From Candidatus Kuenenia stuttgartensis (GTDB lineage Bacteria; Planctomycetota; Planctomycetia; Gemmatales; Gemmataceae): DNA of 40,204 nucleotides. Made by a program: the position numbers and the translations under genes. The stretch covers positions 1-40,204 of the forward strand of contig CAMCLK010000044.1 in NCBI GenBank assembly GCA_945875585.1, written 5' to 3'. A model generated the notes under the pieces. That model saw nothing but the letters and a program-made list of their open reading frames with translations. It was not told the origin of the DNA and did no database searches. This document shows, piece by piece, positions 7,776 through 17,322 of this stretch (the stretch's first letter is position 1; every line of letters starts with the position of its first letter).

Positions 7776-8942
7776 TCAGTCGGTTCCCAGACGTACCACG
7801 CGAACTGCTGTTCCTGATCCTGTTTGAGCTGGCTCACCTACACGCAAAATGGCGGTGTGTTGGCCATCGGCCAAATCAGTTGCCAGCATGACCGTGCGCG
7901 GATAGTGCAATCCGCCACTGTATGGGTGCCGCAGTGGGATCTTTTTGAACGGGCTGCCATCCACGGAAACTTCAGCGACCCCGGCATCTGGGCCAGCCAA
8001 CACGTAAGCCCCCAAGGAACGTCCTTTGAAGGGAACTGTCAGCGTTGATCCAGGTTTGTCGGAGTGAAGAATTGGGAGCTTGCGGAAACGTTCCCTACAA
8101 TTACCTTTCAAGATTTTCCATTCTGGAACCGAAAGGCTCCAGCCATCGCCCAACACGCTTAATTTGTTGTCAAGAAATCGCCCATGGGCATAACTAAATT
8201 CATCGATAGGTTCAGCCACCCGGTGAGGTTCGGGTGACGCTAAAGAAGGTACCTCCCAGCCATTTGCCAAGAGTTTTTCCACAAGGTTTGCAGCCAGTTC
8301 ATTACCGGGTCGGGCTGGATGCACCCCTCCATAGGTGGCCCAGGTTAATGAGCCATTCTGAATACGCTTGGATACTTCCCGCACCAGATGCACGGAAGGA
8401 ATCTGGTGCCTTTGTGCCACTTCCTCGTGCGCGCCGGTCGAAGTCGGCTCGGTTCCTTTGGCAATGGTTGCCAGCATTGATTCGTTGGCGAAATGGACCA
8501 TCACAATATCGCAGGCTGGGTTGTGCGCGCGCAGATGTCTGATAATGCCTTCCATTCCACGTATGCAATCGCGGCGTGTATGGTGGGCATCCTGATCATC
8601 GTTGACCGCAAATTCAACAAAAATGAGATCAACTGGCCCTTGAGCTAAAACATCTTCTTGAAGCCGGAATGCGCCTGTGGTGGAGCATGTGGAAGCGACA
8701 CCGGCATTTGTGAATGTGAATTTTGTTTGGGGAAACCGCTTCGTTAATCCGGCCATAACGATGGGACGGTAACCGTCCATTTCTGTGATCGACCCGCCCA
8801 GAAAAGCCACGTGTCCCACTTTACGGTTTGTGAATTGCGCCAAACTGTGGTGGATATTTCCACGAAGCCGAACCACCGGCTCATCCTGTGCCAACGCGAA
8901 AACCACAGCTTGTACCAGTGCCATCATTCCGGGATTCGACAT
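7776..8942 (-). CDS. Exported SGNH/GDSL hydrolase with C-terminal beta domain
   Basis: A 388-residue esterase-like protein. It has a short hydrophobic N-terminus (MMALVQAVVFALAQ) suggesting export, then SGNH block I as LGGSIT (Ser51), a block III Asn in EFAVND (Asn114) and block V GGVHPA with His208. The position normally held by the catalytic Asp three residues before that His is Gly205. From about residue 230 to 388 comes a second, beta-rich domain (VPFKGRSLGAYVLAG, VDGSPFKKIPL, GQHTAILRV) that resembles the accessory jelly-roll of carbohydrate esterases. ATG 8942 is preceded by GGGGAA. The substrate is unknown, plausibly an acetylated polysaccharide. Divergent from the beta-helix protein. 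Confidence 0.83.
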   Translation of the reverse strand: MSNPGMMALVQAVVFALAQDEPVVRLRGNIHHSLAQFTNRKVGHVAFLGGSITEMDGYRPIVMAGLTKRFPQTKFTFTNAGVASTCSTTGAFRLQEDVLAQGPVDLIFVEFAVNDDQDAHHTRRDCIRGMEGIIRHLRAHNPACDIVMVHFANESMLATIAKGTEPTSTGAHEEVAQRHQIPSVHLVREVSKRIQNGSLTWATYGGVHPARPGNELAANLVEKLLANGWEVPSLASPEPHRVAEPIDEFSYAHGRFLDNKLSVLGDGWSLSVPEWKILKGNCRERFRKLPILHSDKPGSTLTVPFKGRSLGAYVLAGPDAGVAEVSVDGSPFKKIPLRHPYSGGLHYPRTVMLATDLADGQHTAILRVGEPAQTGSGTAVRVVRLGTD

Positions 8943-9078
8943 GAAACATTCCCCAACACCTGGAGATAATCAGATCCATTTTTGCCATGTGCCGTGAAAA
9001 AAGCTAGGGTCGATATGCCGAAAGCTCCGGGAGCAGGCACTGCCTTTGCAAATCAAGGTGATATGGAGTCATTCAACC

Positions 9079-11967
9079 ATGCGCACATTGATTCGGCATC
9101 TTGTGGGAATCTTGGCTGGCTATCATGTCAAATCTGCGGAGGACATCAGGTTAGCCCGTTTCCGGCCACACCTTGAAGCAATTGAAGAGCGGATCACCCC
9201 TACCGGTTTGCTGCCCATGTTCGATATTGGCACTCCGGCAGTTTCGGAGGTCTGGGTTGATCCCGTCGGTGGAAATGATGCCAATTCCGGTGCTACCCGT
9301 GGCTTAGCTGTCAAAACAGTCAGCGAAGCGTGGAACCGTGTGCCCATGGAACGGACTTTGTCCGTTGGCTATCGAATCAACTTGGTGGCAGGGACTTATC
9401 CCGAATCATCTGTGCCCAATTATTGGGAAGGTCGTTTCGGGTCACTGGCTGCGCCTGTTATCGTTCAGGCAGCCGATGGAAACGGAACGGCGCACCTGCC
9501 CAACATGAACATTTTTAATTGCAGGTATTTGTATCTGGTTGGACTGGATCTTTCTGCTGGTGGGGGCGACGTTCTCCACCTCGATTCCTGCAACCACATA
9601 TTGGTTCGCGGTTCCACAATCCGTGGAACGGGCGACATCCACACCTATGCAAGCCCACAGGAGACGCTCAAAGCGAACCAGAGTCAGTACCTATTTATCG
9701 AAAATTGCGATATTTCCGGTGCCTATGACAATGCCGTCGATTTTGTGGCAGTACAGTACGGTCATGTGGTGGGAAACCGTATTCACCATTCGGTCGATTG
9801 GGCCATGTACGTCAAGGGCGGTTCGGCGTATCTGACGATAGCAGGCAATGAATTCTACGATGCTGGTACCGGAGGATTCACAGCAGGGCAGGGCACCGGA
9901 TTTGAATTCATGGCATCGCCTTGGTTGCACTACGAGGCATACGATATCAAATTCATCAACAACATCGTTCACGACACCGAGGGCGCGGGGTTCGGCGTGA
10001 ACGGTGGATACAACATACTGCTTGCCAACAACACACTTTACCGTGTTGGCGCCAGAAGCCATGTGATGGAAGTAGTCCATGGGGCGCGAACATGTGATGG
10101 TAATCAGGCAAAGTGTGCCACTTTCCTTGCGCAGGGTGGGTGGGGCACTACTGTAGTTGGTGGTGATGAGCCTATTCCGAATCGAAATGTGTTCATTTAT
10201 AACAACGTGATTGTCAATCCTGAGGGCGCTTCCAGCCAGTGGCAGCAATTCGCCGTGGCGGCAGACAGGATTCCGGGTGTCGGGTCCAATATCACCTCGC
10301 CATCCCGTGCTGACACGAATCTTCAGATCAAGGGTAACATCATCTGGAACGGTCCCTCAGACCATCCGCTTGGAATTGAATCCGGTGCCTTGGCTGATCG
10401 GGTGATGCTGGAAAATAGCATCAATTCTATTCATCCACTTCTGGTTGACCCCGAACATGGCGACTACCGTTTCGCATCCGGATTCGCTCCGCCATTGCCT
10501 TTTGATATCCCCGATTTTACATGGACGGATGCGCCTGTTAGACCGATGGTTCCAGAAGGATCGCTCAGTAATAACGTTGCCTATGATTTTGCTGGCGCCC
10601 CGAGATCGACTGTGAGTCTGGTTGGAGCATTTGCTGCACAGGGTGAAGAACCAGCACATATCGATCTAGGCTTGGTTTTATCTCCGGTATCGCCCGCTGT
10701 TCTGGGTAGTAGCCTTACATTTGGGCTCTCTGCTACTAATTCAGGCCCCGATACGGCAACATCGGTTCGCGTGGTCTTCCAGCCACTGCCCGCATCTGTG
10801 GTTTTTGATCATGTCACGCCATCACAGGGTACTACTTCTGTTTCAGGGGGCGTACTGACATGGCGGGTGGGTAATCTGGCTACTGGTGTATCCGCAACAT
10901 TGACCGTGGTGGTGATTCCGAGATTGAGTGGTTCGGTAGTATTGGCTGCCCAAGCGACTGCGCCAGGAATCGATAGCAACAATAACAATAATTCAAGCTC
11001 AGCAACCGGGCAGGTAACGACCCATGTTCGGCAAGGCATTTTGGTAACGGGGGCCGATGCAGGGGGCCAACCCGTTGTGCGCGTGTACGATGCACAGTCA
11101 GGCGCAATGCGGATGGCCATTATGCCTTACGCCGCATCATTTCGTGGGGGTGTTCGCGTGGCTGCGGCTGATGGTACTGGTGATGGATTCGCCGATATCA
11201 TTACTGTTCCAGGTCCGGGTATGCAGGCCATTGTTCGTGTTTTCAATGGCCGCACGGGGATGGCTATCGCAGGCACGGTTGGCCGTTTTCTTGCATTTTC
11301 TGTTGCCTACGCGGGCGGTTCTTACATTGCAGCGGGCGATATCGATGCTGATGGCCGGGCGGATATTATTGTGGGGACCGATTCTGGAACCCAAGCGTTG
11401 GTACGCGTGTTCAATGGGCGTACCGGCGCGTTGTTGCGTTCCATCAGCCCGTTCGTGGCTTTTCGTGGGGGTGTTCGCGTGGCCGCTGGCGATGTCAACG
11501 GCGATGGTCGCGGCGAGGTGATTGTTGCCGCGGGCCCCGGGAGCGCTCCCATTGTAAAAGCTTATACAGGTCTCACAGGGGGGCTACTCTGGTCAATCAA
11601 TGGTATGGATTCAACCTACCGAGGTGGTGTGTTTGTTGCAGCGGCCGATGTGGATGGTGATGGGCGGGCCGACCTGATGATTGGGTCTGGAAGAGGTGGC
11701 CAATCTCGGGTGCGGATTTTCAGTGGGGCCACTCGTGGCTTGTTGCAGCAGTTCGTGGCGTTGGAAAACAGTTACACCGGCGGCATCCGTGTGGCCATGG
11801 TGGACACGAATGGCGATGGCCGTGCTGATTTCGTGGTGGGAAATGCATTTGGCGCGGGTGGGCGAGTGGTTGTGAAAAACGCCCGCAGTTTGGCGGAATT
11901 GAGGCGCCTGAATCCATTTGTTTCCCCCGTTAGCGGCGTGTTTGTGGCCGCAGGCTACCAAGTCTGA
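9079..11967 (+). CDS. Large secreted protein: right-handed beta-helix, DUF11-like domain, FG-GAP/VCBS repeats
   Basis: A 962-residue extracellular or surface protein. The N-terminus carries PHLEAIEERITP, the LE.LE.R..P motif that opens many large secreted planctomycete proteins. Residues about 60-470 show the ladder of short Asn/Gly-rich strands of a right-handed parallel beta-helix (IFNCRYLYLVGLDLSAGGG, FINNIVHDTEGAGF, LLANNTLYRV). Residues about 527-645 resemble a DUF11/CARDB-like beta-sandwich (TFGLSATNSGPDTATSVRV). Residues about 650-962 hold five FG-GAP/VCBS-type repeats with Asp-rich calcium loops (DIDADGRAD, DVNGDGRGE, DVDGDGRAD, DTNGDGRAD). ATG 9079 is chosen because of GGAG nine bases upstream; an in-frame TTG lies at 9046. 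Polysaccharide binding or lyase activity is possible, but no catalytic residues can be assigned. Confidence 0.85.
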   Translation: MRTLIRHLVGILAGYHVKSAEDIRLARFRPHLEAIEERITPTGLLPMFDIGTPAVSEVWVDPVGGNDANSGATRGLAVKTVSEAWNRVPMERTLSVGYRINLVAGTYPESSVPNYWEGRFGSLAAPVIVQAADGNGTAHLPNMNIFNCRYLYLVGLDLSAGGGDVLHLDSCNHILVRGSTIRGTGDIHTYASPQETLKANQSQYLFIENCDISGAYDNAVDFVAVQYGHVVGNRIHHSVDWAMYVKGGSAYLTIAGNEFYDAGTGGFTAGQGTGFEFMASPWLHYEAYDIKFINNIVHDTEGAGFGVNGGYNILLANNTLYRVGARSHVMEVVHGARTCDGNQAKCATFLAQGGWGTTVVGGDEPIPNRNVFIYNNVIVNPEGASSQWQQFAVAADRIPGVGSNITSPSRADTNLQIKGNIIWNGPSDHPLGIESGALADRVMLENSINSIHPLLVDPEHGDYRFASGFAPPLPFDIPDFTWTDAPVRPMVPEGSLSNNVAYDFAGAPRSTVSLVGAFAAQGEEPAHIDLGLVLSPVSPAVLGSSLTFGLSATNSGPDTATSVRVVFQPLPASVVFDHVTPSQGTTSVSGGVLTWRVGNLATGVSATLTVVVIPRLSGSVVLAAQATAPGIDSNNNNNSSSATGQVTTHVRQGILVTGADAGGQPVVRVYDAQSGAMRMAIMPYAASFRGGVRVAAADGTGDGFADIITVPGPGMQAIVRVFNGRTGMAIAGTVGRFLAFSVAYAGGSYIAAGDIDADGRADIIVGTDSGTQALVRVFNGRTGALLRSISPFVAFRGGVRVAAGDVNGDGRGEVIVAAGPGSAPIVKAYTGLTGGLLWSINGMDSTYRGGVFVAAADVDGDGRADLMIGSGRGGQSRVRIFSGATRGLLQQFVALENSYTGGIRVAMVDTNGDGRADFVVGNAFGAGGRVVVKNARSLAELRRLNPFVSPVSGVFVAAGYQV

Positions 11968-12052
11968 AACCTGCCCCGAGGTGCCCCCTTGCAGATGCCT
12001 CCCCGCCATGGATAATGGCGGATTACCCACCACTCTCCGAGGATGTGCAACC

Positions 12053-13240
12053 ATGAATTTGACTGCTTGTCTGGCCATCGCCTTGGGCGCTATGGCAGCC
12101 GACCCCGAAACCGGATCTTTCCGCAGGATCACGGTAGACCCTACCTTCAATTCAGAAGGCGTGGCGGTGGGCGATGTGAATCGCGATGGCAAGCTCGACG
12201 TGATTACCGGGGAGTTCTGGTATGAAGCTCCAAGCTGGAAGAAACGCCGTATCCGACCAGGAAAAGATTATGGCGATGGCTTGAAGAGCTATTCTGACAG
12301 CTTTGCTTGCTGGGCCGACGATTTCAATAAAGATGGTTGGGTCGATGTTCTGGTGATCTGCTTTCCGGGCGCTCCCTGCTACTGGTTCGAGAACCCCAAG
12401 GGCAAGGACGAACCATGGAAAGCCCATATGGTTTGGCATTCCGCATGCAACGAAACACCGATGTATGCCGACCTCTTTGGTGATGGCAAGCGCGTGCTCC
12501 TAATGGGATTCCAGCCCAAGGGCAAGGAAAACGAAGGCCAGATGGCTTGGTTTGAACCAGCTGCCAATCCAGATGATCTGTGGACAATGCACCCTGTCAG
12601 CACCCCGAGTGAAGCTGGCAAACCACCAATTCCAGGAACGTTCAAGTTCAGCCACGGCCTCGGCATCGGTGACCTCGACAAGGATGGCCGCAACGAGGTT
12701 ATTTGCACAGGTGGCTATTGGAAGCAGGCCGAAGGTGCGCGGAAATCAACCACGCCTTGGAGTTTTGTGCCCGTGAATCTGGGCGAGGCGTGCGCTGATA
12801 TGGTTGTCCTCGACCTCGATGGCGATGGCAAGAACGACATTGTCTCCAGCAGCGCTCACAAGTTTGGAATCTGGTCTCACCAGCAGCGGGCTGCCAATGC
12901 TTTCCAAAAAGCCGATCTGTTCCCCAAACTCATTTCGGAGACCCATGCCTTGTGGATGGGAGACCTCGACAAGGATGGAACGGTGGACATTGTTACAGGC
13001 AAGCGATGGTGGTCGCACGGCAGGTCGGAACCGGGTTCCGATGCCGCGCCTGCTGTTTACATGCTCAAGGGCGCTAAGGGCAGTGACGGGATCATGAAGT
13101 TCACACCCGTCACTCTCGATAATGCTTCGGGTATTGGCACCCAGTTTACCGTCATCGACATCGATGGTGACGGCAAACTCGACATTGTCACAAGCAACAA
13201 AAAGGGCGTTTACGTGTTGCTGCAGGGCGCTGGCCGATAA
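12053..13240 (+). CDS. Secreted FG-GAP/VCBS repeat protein
   Basis: A 395-residue exported protein, probably an FG-GAP beta-propeller. It starts with a short signal peptide (MNLTACLAIALGAMA, then ADP). Repeats with calcium-binding Asp loops run through the chain: GDVNRDGKLDVITGE, DDFNKDGWVDVLV, GDLDKDGRNEVICTGG, LDLDGDGKNDIVSS, GDLDKDGTVDIVTG and IDIDGDGKLDIVTS. ATG 12053 with GAGG ten bases upstream fits the signal peptide; the frame is open further upstream but without sensible protein. It follows the beta-helix protein by 85 bp and ends 4 bp from the convergent aminotransferase. Such proteins are numerous in planctomycetes and mostly uncharacterised. Confidence 0.85.
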   Translation: MNLTACLAIALGAMAADPETGSFRRITVDPTFNSEGVAVGDVNRDGKLDVITGEFWYEAPSWKKRRIRPGKDYGDGLKSYSDSFACWADDFNKDGWVDVLVICFPGAPCYWFENPKGKDEPWKAHMVWHSACNETPMYADLFGDGKRVLLMGFQPKGKENEGQMAWFEPAANPDDLWTMHPVSTPSEAGKPPIPGTFKFSHGLGIGDLDKDGRNEVICTGGYWKQAEGARKSTTPWSFVPVNLGEACADMVVLDLDGDGKNDIVSSSAHKFGIWSHQQRAANAFQKADLFPKLISETHALWMGDLDKDGTVDIVTGKRWWSHGRSEPGSDAAPAVYMLKGAKGSDGIMKFTPVTLDNASGIGTQFTVIDIDGDGKLDIVTSNKKGVYVLLQGAGR

Positions 13241-13244
13241 TCGG

Positions 13245-14399
13245 TCAGGCTGCCATCCGAACGGGTGCTCGCAAGAAGGCCGCGCAGGCACCCACCACAA
13301 TTTCCTGCTGTTCCATGGTAATGCCAGGGAAGATTGGCAGTGCCAGAGTACTCTTGGCGGCGGCTTCACTCACCGGGAAGTCGCCCGCCTTGTGCCCCAT
13401 ATCGGCAAGGCATTCCTGCAAGTGGAGTGGCAGCGGGTAGTAGATCTCACAGCCAATGCTTTGTGCTCGCAGCGATTGCAGAAGTTGATCTCGTTTTCCA
13501 TGGGCAACACTTACAACAAACTGGTTGTAGGTATGCATGCGATTGGGAAGTTCTGAAGGCGTCTCCAAATGTCCGTCGAGCCCCTGCCGCTGGATCAATG
13601 ACATGTAACGAGACGCCGCCTGACGGCGTTGTTCGATCCATGAGTTCAAATATGGAAGCTTGACGCGCAGCATGGCAGCTTGCAGGGCGTCAATGCGCGC
13701 ATTCCAGCCCACCATCTTGTGGTAATAACGCGGATCCATCCCATGACCACGCAAAATCTGCATGGTGCGGGTTGTTTCAGAGTCGTTTGTCACCACCATG
13801 CCTGAATCGCCAAAACCACCAAGATTCTTGCTGGGGTAAAAGCTCAGGCAAGCGAGTGCCCCAAGGCTACCTACCGGCTTGTCTTGATACCGCGCTCCCA
13901 TGGATTGTGCGGCATCTTCGATCACCAAGAGGTCGTGCTTCTCGGCAATGCGCCAAAGCGGTTCCATATCTGCGGTCTGGCCGAAAAGGTGAACGGCCAT
14001 GATAGCGCGGGTGCGGGGGGTGATTTTGTCGGCAACGCATGCTGGATCGATGCCATAGCCTTCGGCTTCAATATCTGCAAATACTGGTGTCGCACCGCAC
14101 CGAATCACAGCACCAACCGTGGCAAAAAACGTGTAAGGAGGCAGGATGACTTCATCACCCTGACCAATTCCAAGGCCGTGCAGAGCCAATGAAAGGGCAT
14201 CGGAACCTGATCCGCACCCCACACCAAAGCCCACGCCACACGATTCAGCCACTTCCTGCTCGAAGGCTACAACTTCCGGCCCAAGGATTACCTGACCGGA
14301 ATCAAGAACGCGGGCCACAGCGGCGTCAATGCTCGGACGCAAATCCTTGCAGGAAATCTGAATGTCACACAGGGGAACGCCCTTGCCAGCAGCAGCCAT
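13245..14399 (-). CDS. DegT/DnrJ/EryC1/StrS-family PLP sugar aminotransferase
   Basis: A PLP-dependent aminotransferase of the family that makes amino sugars for glycans, lipopolysaccharide or glycosylated products. The 384-residue product has the PLP Asp in VIEDAAQS (Asp162), the Schiff-base Lys in YPSKNLGGFGDSG (Lys191) and the substrate-side motif GWNARIDALQAAMLRVKL. ATG 14399 is selected because GGAGG lies seven bases upstream and protein homology starts just after it. It is divergent from a family 2 glycosyltransferase 263 bp away, consistent with a surface-glycan setting. The exact sugar substrate is not readable. Confidence 0.92.
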   Translation of the reverse strand: MAAAGKGVPLCDIQISCKDLRPSIDAAVARVLDSGQVILGPEVVAFEQEVAESCGVGFGVGCGSGSDALSLALHGLGIGQGDEVILPPYTFFATVGAVIRCGATPVFADIEAEGYGIDPACVADKITPRTRAIMAVHLFGQTADMEPLWRIAEKHDLLVIEDAAQSMGARYQDKPVGSLGALACLSFYPSKNLGGFGDSGMVVTNDSETTRTMQILRGHGMDPRYYHKMVGWNARIDALQAAMLRVKLPYLNSWIEQRRQAASRYMSLIQRQGLDGHLETPSELPNRMHTYNQFVVSVAHGKRDQLLQSLRAQSIGCEIYYPLPLHLQECLADMGHKAGDFPVSEAAAKSTLALPIFPGITMEQQEIVVGACAAFLRAPVRMAA

Positions 14400-14662
14400 G
14401 TCGAAGCCTCCATGCCTCGTGTTCCTCATGAACGGGGCAAACCTTAAGAAAAGACGGCGGGCGAATCAAGCCGCACCGGGGTATGCCAAGTTCATGGAAC
14501 TTTCATCGACACTTATCGGCATTTCAATCATGCTGAGATTGCGTTTTACCGGCCACTGATCAATTTTTGCCAATTCGGTGGCTGAAGCTCAATATCTGGT
14601 TCTTGAGGCGACCCTTTCTTGCCGATATCTGACCATGGTTGGAATTGAATGAGAGGTCGAGC

Positions 14663-15445
14663 ATGAATCCTCAGTCCAGTGATCAGTTGGAGCAGGCTTA
14701 CGCCATGCTGGGCGAAAGGGCTTGCCGCAACTTGGGCCTTTTGCGTTTCCCGGAAGGATTCAAAGTCTCCATCATCATTCCGGTTTACAACGAAATCCGC
14801 TGGATAGCTGAAGTGCTGCGGCGCGTGCGTGCCCAAGGTGTGCCGTGCGAGATCATCCTGATTGACGACTGCAGTAAAGACGGAACGCGTGAACTGTTAC
14901 CATCGCTGGCCGACGAAAACACAGTGATCGTGTACCACGAGAAAAATCAGGGCAAGGGTGCGGCATTGCGGACTGGTTTTGCTAAGGCTACAGGGGATGT
15001 GATTATGATTCAGGACGCGGACCTGGAGTACGATCCAACCGATTACCCGAAATTGCTGCTGCCCATTCTAGAGGGCAAGGCTGACGTGGTGTTTGGTTCG
15101 CGATTTATTGGCGAGTCGCACCGGGTGCTGTATTTTTGGCACACGGTGGCCAACAAGATGCTGACATTATTGTCGAACATGTTTACCAATTTGAATCTGA
15201 CCGACATGGAAGTCTGTTACAAAGTATTCCGCCGAGAAATCCTGCAAGGAATGACGCTTAGATCTAATCGTTTCGGATTCGAACCTGAAGTGACCGCCAA
15301 GGTAAGCCGCCGGAAACCAACCTGCCGCATTTACGAGGTTCCGGTGAGCTACGCTGGCCGCACCTACGCTGAAGGCAAAAAAATCGGCCTCCGCGACGCC
15401 TTCTCAGCTTTGGCCTGCATTGTGTGGTATCGATTTTTTGATTGA
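14663..15445 (+). CDS. Family 2 glycosyltransferase (DPM1/polyprenyl-phosphate type)
   Basis: A 260-residue GT2 enzyme that transfers a sugar from a nucleotide donor. It has the GT-A start [10 protein letters not shown], the acidic motif [21 protein letters not shown], the metal-binding QDADLEYDP and GSRF. These are features shared with dolichyl/polyprenyl-phosphate sugar transferases. No trailing membrane helices are present, so it probably works on the inner face of the membrane as a peripheral protein. ATG 14663 has AGAGG seven bases upstream; an in-frame ATG at 14639 lacks a good site. A terminator-like hairpin follows. Confidence 0.9.
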   Translation: MNPQSSDQLEQAYAMLGERACRNLGLLRFPEGFKVSIIIPVYNEIRWIAEVLRRVRAQGVPCEIILIDDCSKDGTRELLPSLADENTVIVYHEKNQGKGAALRTGFAKATGDVIMIQDADLEYDPTDYPKLLLPILEGKADVVFGSRFIGESHRVLYFWHTVANKMLTLLSNMFTNLNLTDMEVCYKVFRREILQGMTLRSNRFGFEPEVTAKVSRRKPTCRIYEVPVSYAGRTYAEGKKIGLRDAFSALACIVWYRFFD

Positions 15446-15456
15446 GAGTGAGCAAA

Positions 15457-15487
15457 GCGGAAGAGTGTCTTTTCCGCATTTTTGTTT
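15457..15487 (+). terminator. Probable intrinsic terminator after the glycosyltransferase gene
   Basis: GCGGAA (15457-15462) pairs with TTCCGC (15472-15477), with GA/TC extending the stem across a small bulge, followed by ATTTTTGTTTT. It is placed 11 bp after the stop codon and between convergent genes. Confidence 0.6.
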
Positions 15488-15536
15488 TGCACAGCCCTTT
15501 GTTATCGCATCACATTAATTCGCGACTCAAACACCT

Positions 15537-16931
15537 TTAAAAATCCGCCAACCGTGGGGCCCGGGGGAACGGGATGACGTCGCGAATGTTGGTCATGCCG
15601 GTGATCATTTGGACGGCGCGCTCTAGCCCCAGCCCGAAGCCTGCGTGGGGTACTGTGCCGTAGCGGCGCAGATCGAGATACCAAGAATATGCTTCCGGTT
15701 CCAATCCACTGGCGCGCATGCGCTCTTCCAGAACAGGTAAGCGTTCTTCCCGTTGGCTGCCGCCAATGATTTCACCCACGCGGGGGGCTAGTACGTCCAT
15801 CGCCCGAACCGTGCGGCCATCGTCGCTCAGGCGCATGTAAAATGCTTTGATCTCTTTTGGATAGTCGTGAACGATCGCAGGGCGACCCACGTGTTTTTCA
15901 GTCAGCCAACGTTCGTGTTCCGATTGCAGATCGATTCCCCATTTGACTGGGTGTTCGAAAGCCTCACCCGATGCTTCGAGTTTGGCCACGGCTTCCGTGT
16001 ACGAAATCCGCGCAAAGGGCTGTTCTGCCAGCGCTGTCAGCGTGGTTCGCACATGAGGATCGACCCGCTCCACAAAAAAGTCGATGTCTTCCTGGCAGTT
16101 GTTCAGAGCATCGGTTGCCAGACGGCGCAGAAATGCCTCCGCCAAATCCATATTGTCTTCAAGCTGGAAGAATGCCACTTCCGGTTCCACCATCCAGAAT
16201 TCCGAGAGGTGACGTGTGGTATTGGAATTCTCGGCACGGAACGTGGGTCCGAATGTGTAGATGCGGCCCAGCGCACATGCCAGCGTTTCCCCTTCAAGCT
16301 GGCCTGAAACGGTTAGATGCGTTTGTTTCCCAAAGAAATCTTGGGAATGATCGATCGTGCCGTTGGGGAGTCGTGGTGGTTTGTCCGGGTCAAGCGTGGT
16401 GACACGGAACATCTGCCCGGCACCTTCGCAATCGCTGGCTGTAATAATGGGTGTGTTGACGTACAGGAATCCACGTTCCTGAAAGAAGGCATGAATGCTG
16501 GCGCAGACCTGGTTGCGGACTCTGGAGACAGCGCCAAATGTGTTGGTGCGTGGGCGCAGGTGTGCGATGGTGCGCAGAAATTCGAGGCTGGCACCTTTTT
16601 TCTGCAGGGGATACGTAGCGGGATCTGCCAGACCAAGAACCACCACTTCGGTGGCTGCCAATTCCGTGGATTGGCCTTTGCCTGGAGATGCCTTCAGCTC
16701 TCCACGAACAATGGCACTGGCACCCACCGACAGGCGCAGAACATCAGTGGTGTAATTGGAGAGGGAAGCGGGAACAACGACTTGAAGGTTTCCCAAACAG
16801 GAACCGTCGTTGATTTCAAGAAAACTGAATCCACCTTTCGAGTCGCGGCGGGTGCGAACCCAGCCGCGAATCTCGACATGACTGCCAGCTGATTCCGCCC
16901 GGCGGGCCTTGACAACGGGCAACCAATCCAT
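15537..16931 (-). CDS. asnS: Asparaginyl-tRNA synthetase
   Basis: Class II aminoacyl-tRNA synthetase that charges tRNA-Asn in the cytoplasm. The 464 residues match the normal AsnRS length. An OB-fold anticodon-binding domain comes first ([20 protein letters not shown], residues about 18-37). The catalytic domain follows, with motif 2 [21 protein letters not shown] and motif 3 [20 protein letters not shown], ending DVIPFPRAP. The residues after motif 2 and the FPR ending are those of AsnRS rather than AspRS. It is downstream of the DUF6800 gene on the same strand by 54 bp. Confidence 0.96.
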   Translation of the reverse strand: MDWLPVVKARRAESAGSHVEIRGWVRTRRDSKGGFSFLEINDGSCLGNLQVVVPASLSNYTTDVLRLSVGASAIVRGELKASPGKGQSTELAATEVVVLGLADPATYPLQKKGASLEFLRTIAHLRPRTNTFGAVSRVRNQVCASIHAFFQERGFLYVNTPIITASDCEGAGQMFRVTTLDPDKPPRLPNGTIDHSQDFFGKQTHLTVSGQLEGETLACALGRIYTFGPTFRAENSNTTRHLSEFWMVEPEVAFFQLEDNMDLAEAFLRRLATDALNNCQEDIDFFVERVDPHVRTTLTALAEQPFARISYTEAVAKLEASGEAFEHPVKWGIDLQSEHERWLTEKHVGRPAIVHDYPKEIKAFYMRLSDDGRTVRAMDVLAPRVGEIIGGSQREERLPVLEERMRASGLEPEAYSWYLDLRRYGTVPHAGFGLGLERAVQMITGMTNIRDVIPFPRAPRLADF

Positions 16932-16985
16932 GGCGAAGCCTCCGGAACACGAAGGATGTCTGGTGTCTTTCAGGCAAACAAACGC

Positions 16986-17246
16986 TTACTTGCGGCGTGG
17001 ACCGCCGGCAGGACGCTGCGAGCTGCCCTTCGTCTTCGGTCCGCCAGCCTGAGCGGAAGCGGCCATACGGCCCTGCTTGCCAGCCATGGCGATTTCTTCA
17101 TTCCACCAAGGGCTGATACGCATGATCTTGGCGACAATGGTATCGTGGTCGGTGGTGGTTTTGGCCTTCAGAAGGCGTTCCTTCAGCTTGGCCATCTTTT
17201 TCTTGCGATGGTAGCGGCGATTCAATTCAATACGGCGTTCGACCAT
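16986..17246 (-). CDS. Small basic DUF6800-type protein
   Basis: An 86-residue, very basic protein. The N-terminal MVERRIELNRRYHRKKKMAK and the internal AKIMRISPWW match the planctomycete-restricted family I know as DUF6800. The C-terminal 30 residues are a low-complexity Gly/Lys/Arg/Pro tail. Its function is unknown; the charge suggests RNA, ribosome or DNA binding (inference). It lies between the ThiS-ThiG fusion and asnS on the same strand. Confidence 0.8.
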   Translation of the reverse strand: MVERRIELNRRYHRKKKMAKLKERLLKAKTTTDHDTIVAKIMRISPWWNEEIAMAGKQGRMAASAQAGGPKTKGSSQRPAGGPRRK

Positions 17247-17322
17247 CGGTCCGTCCTCGTATGCAATCCCAGAACCAAAAGACTATTGTGATGCTCGCGG
17301 GCAATCTCAGCAAGGGATCTTG

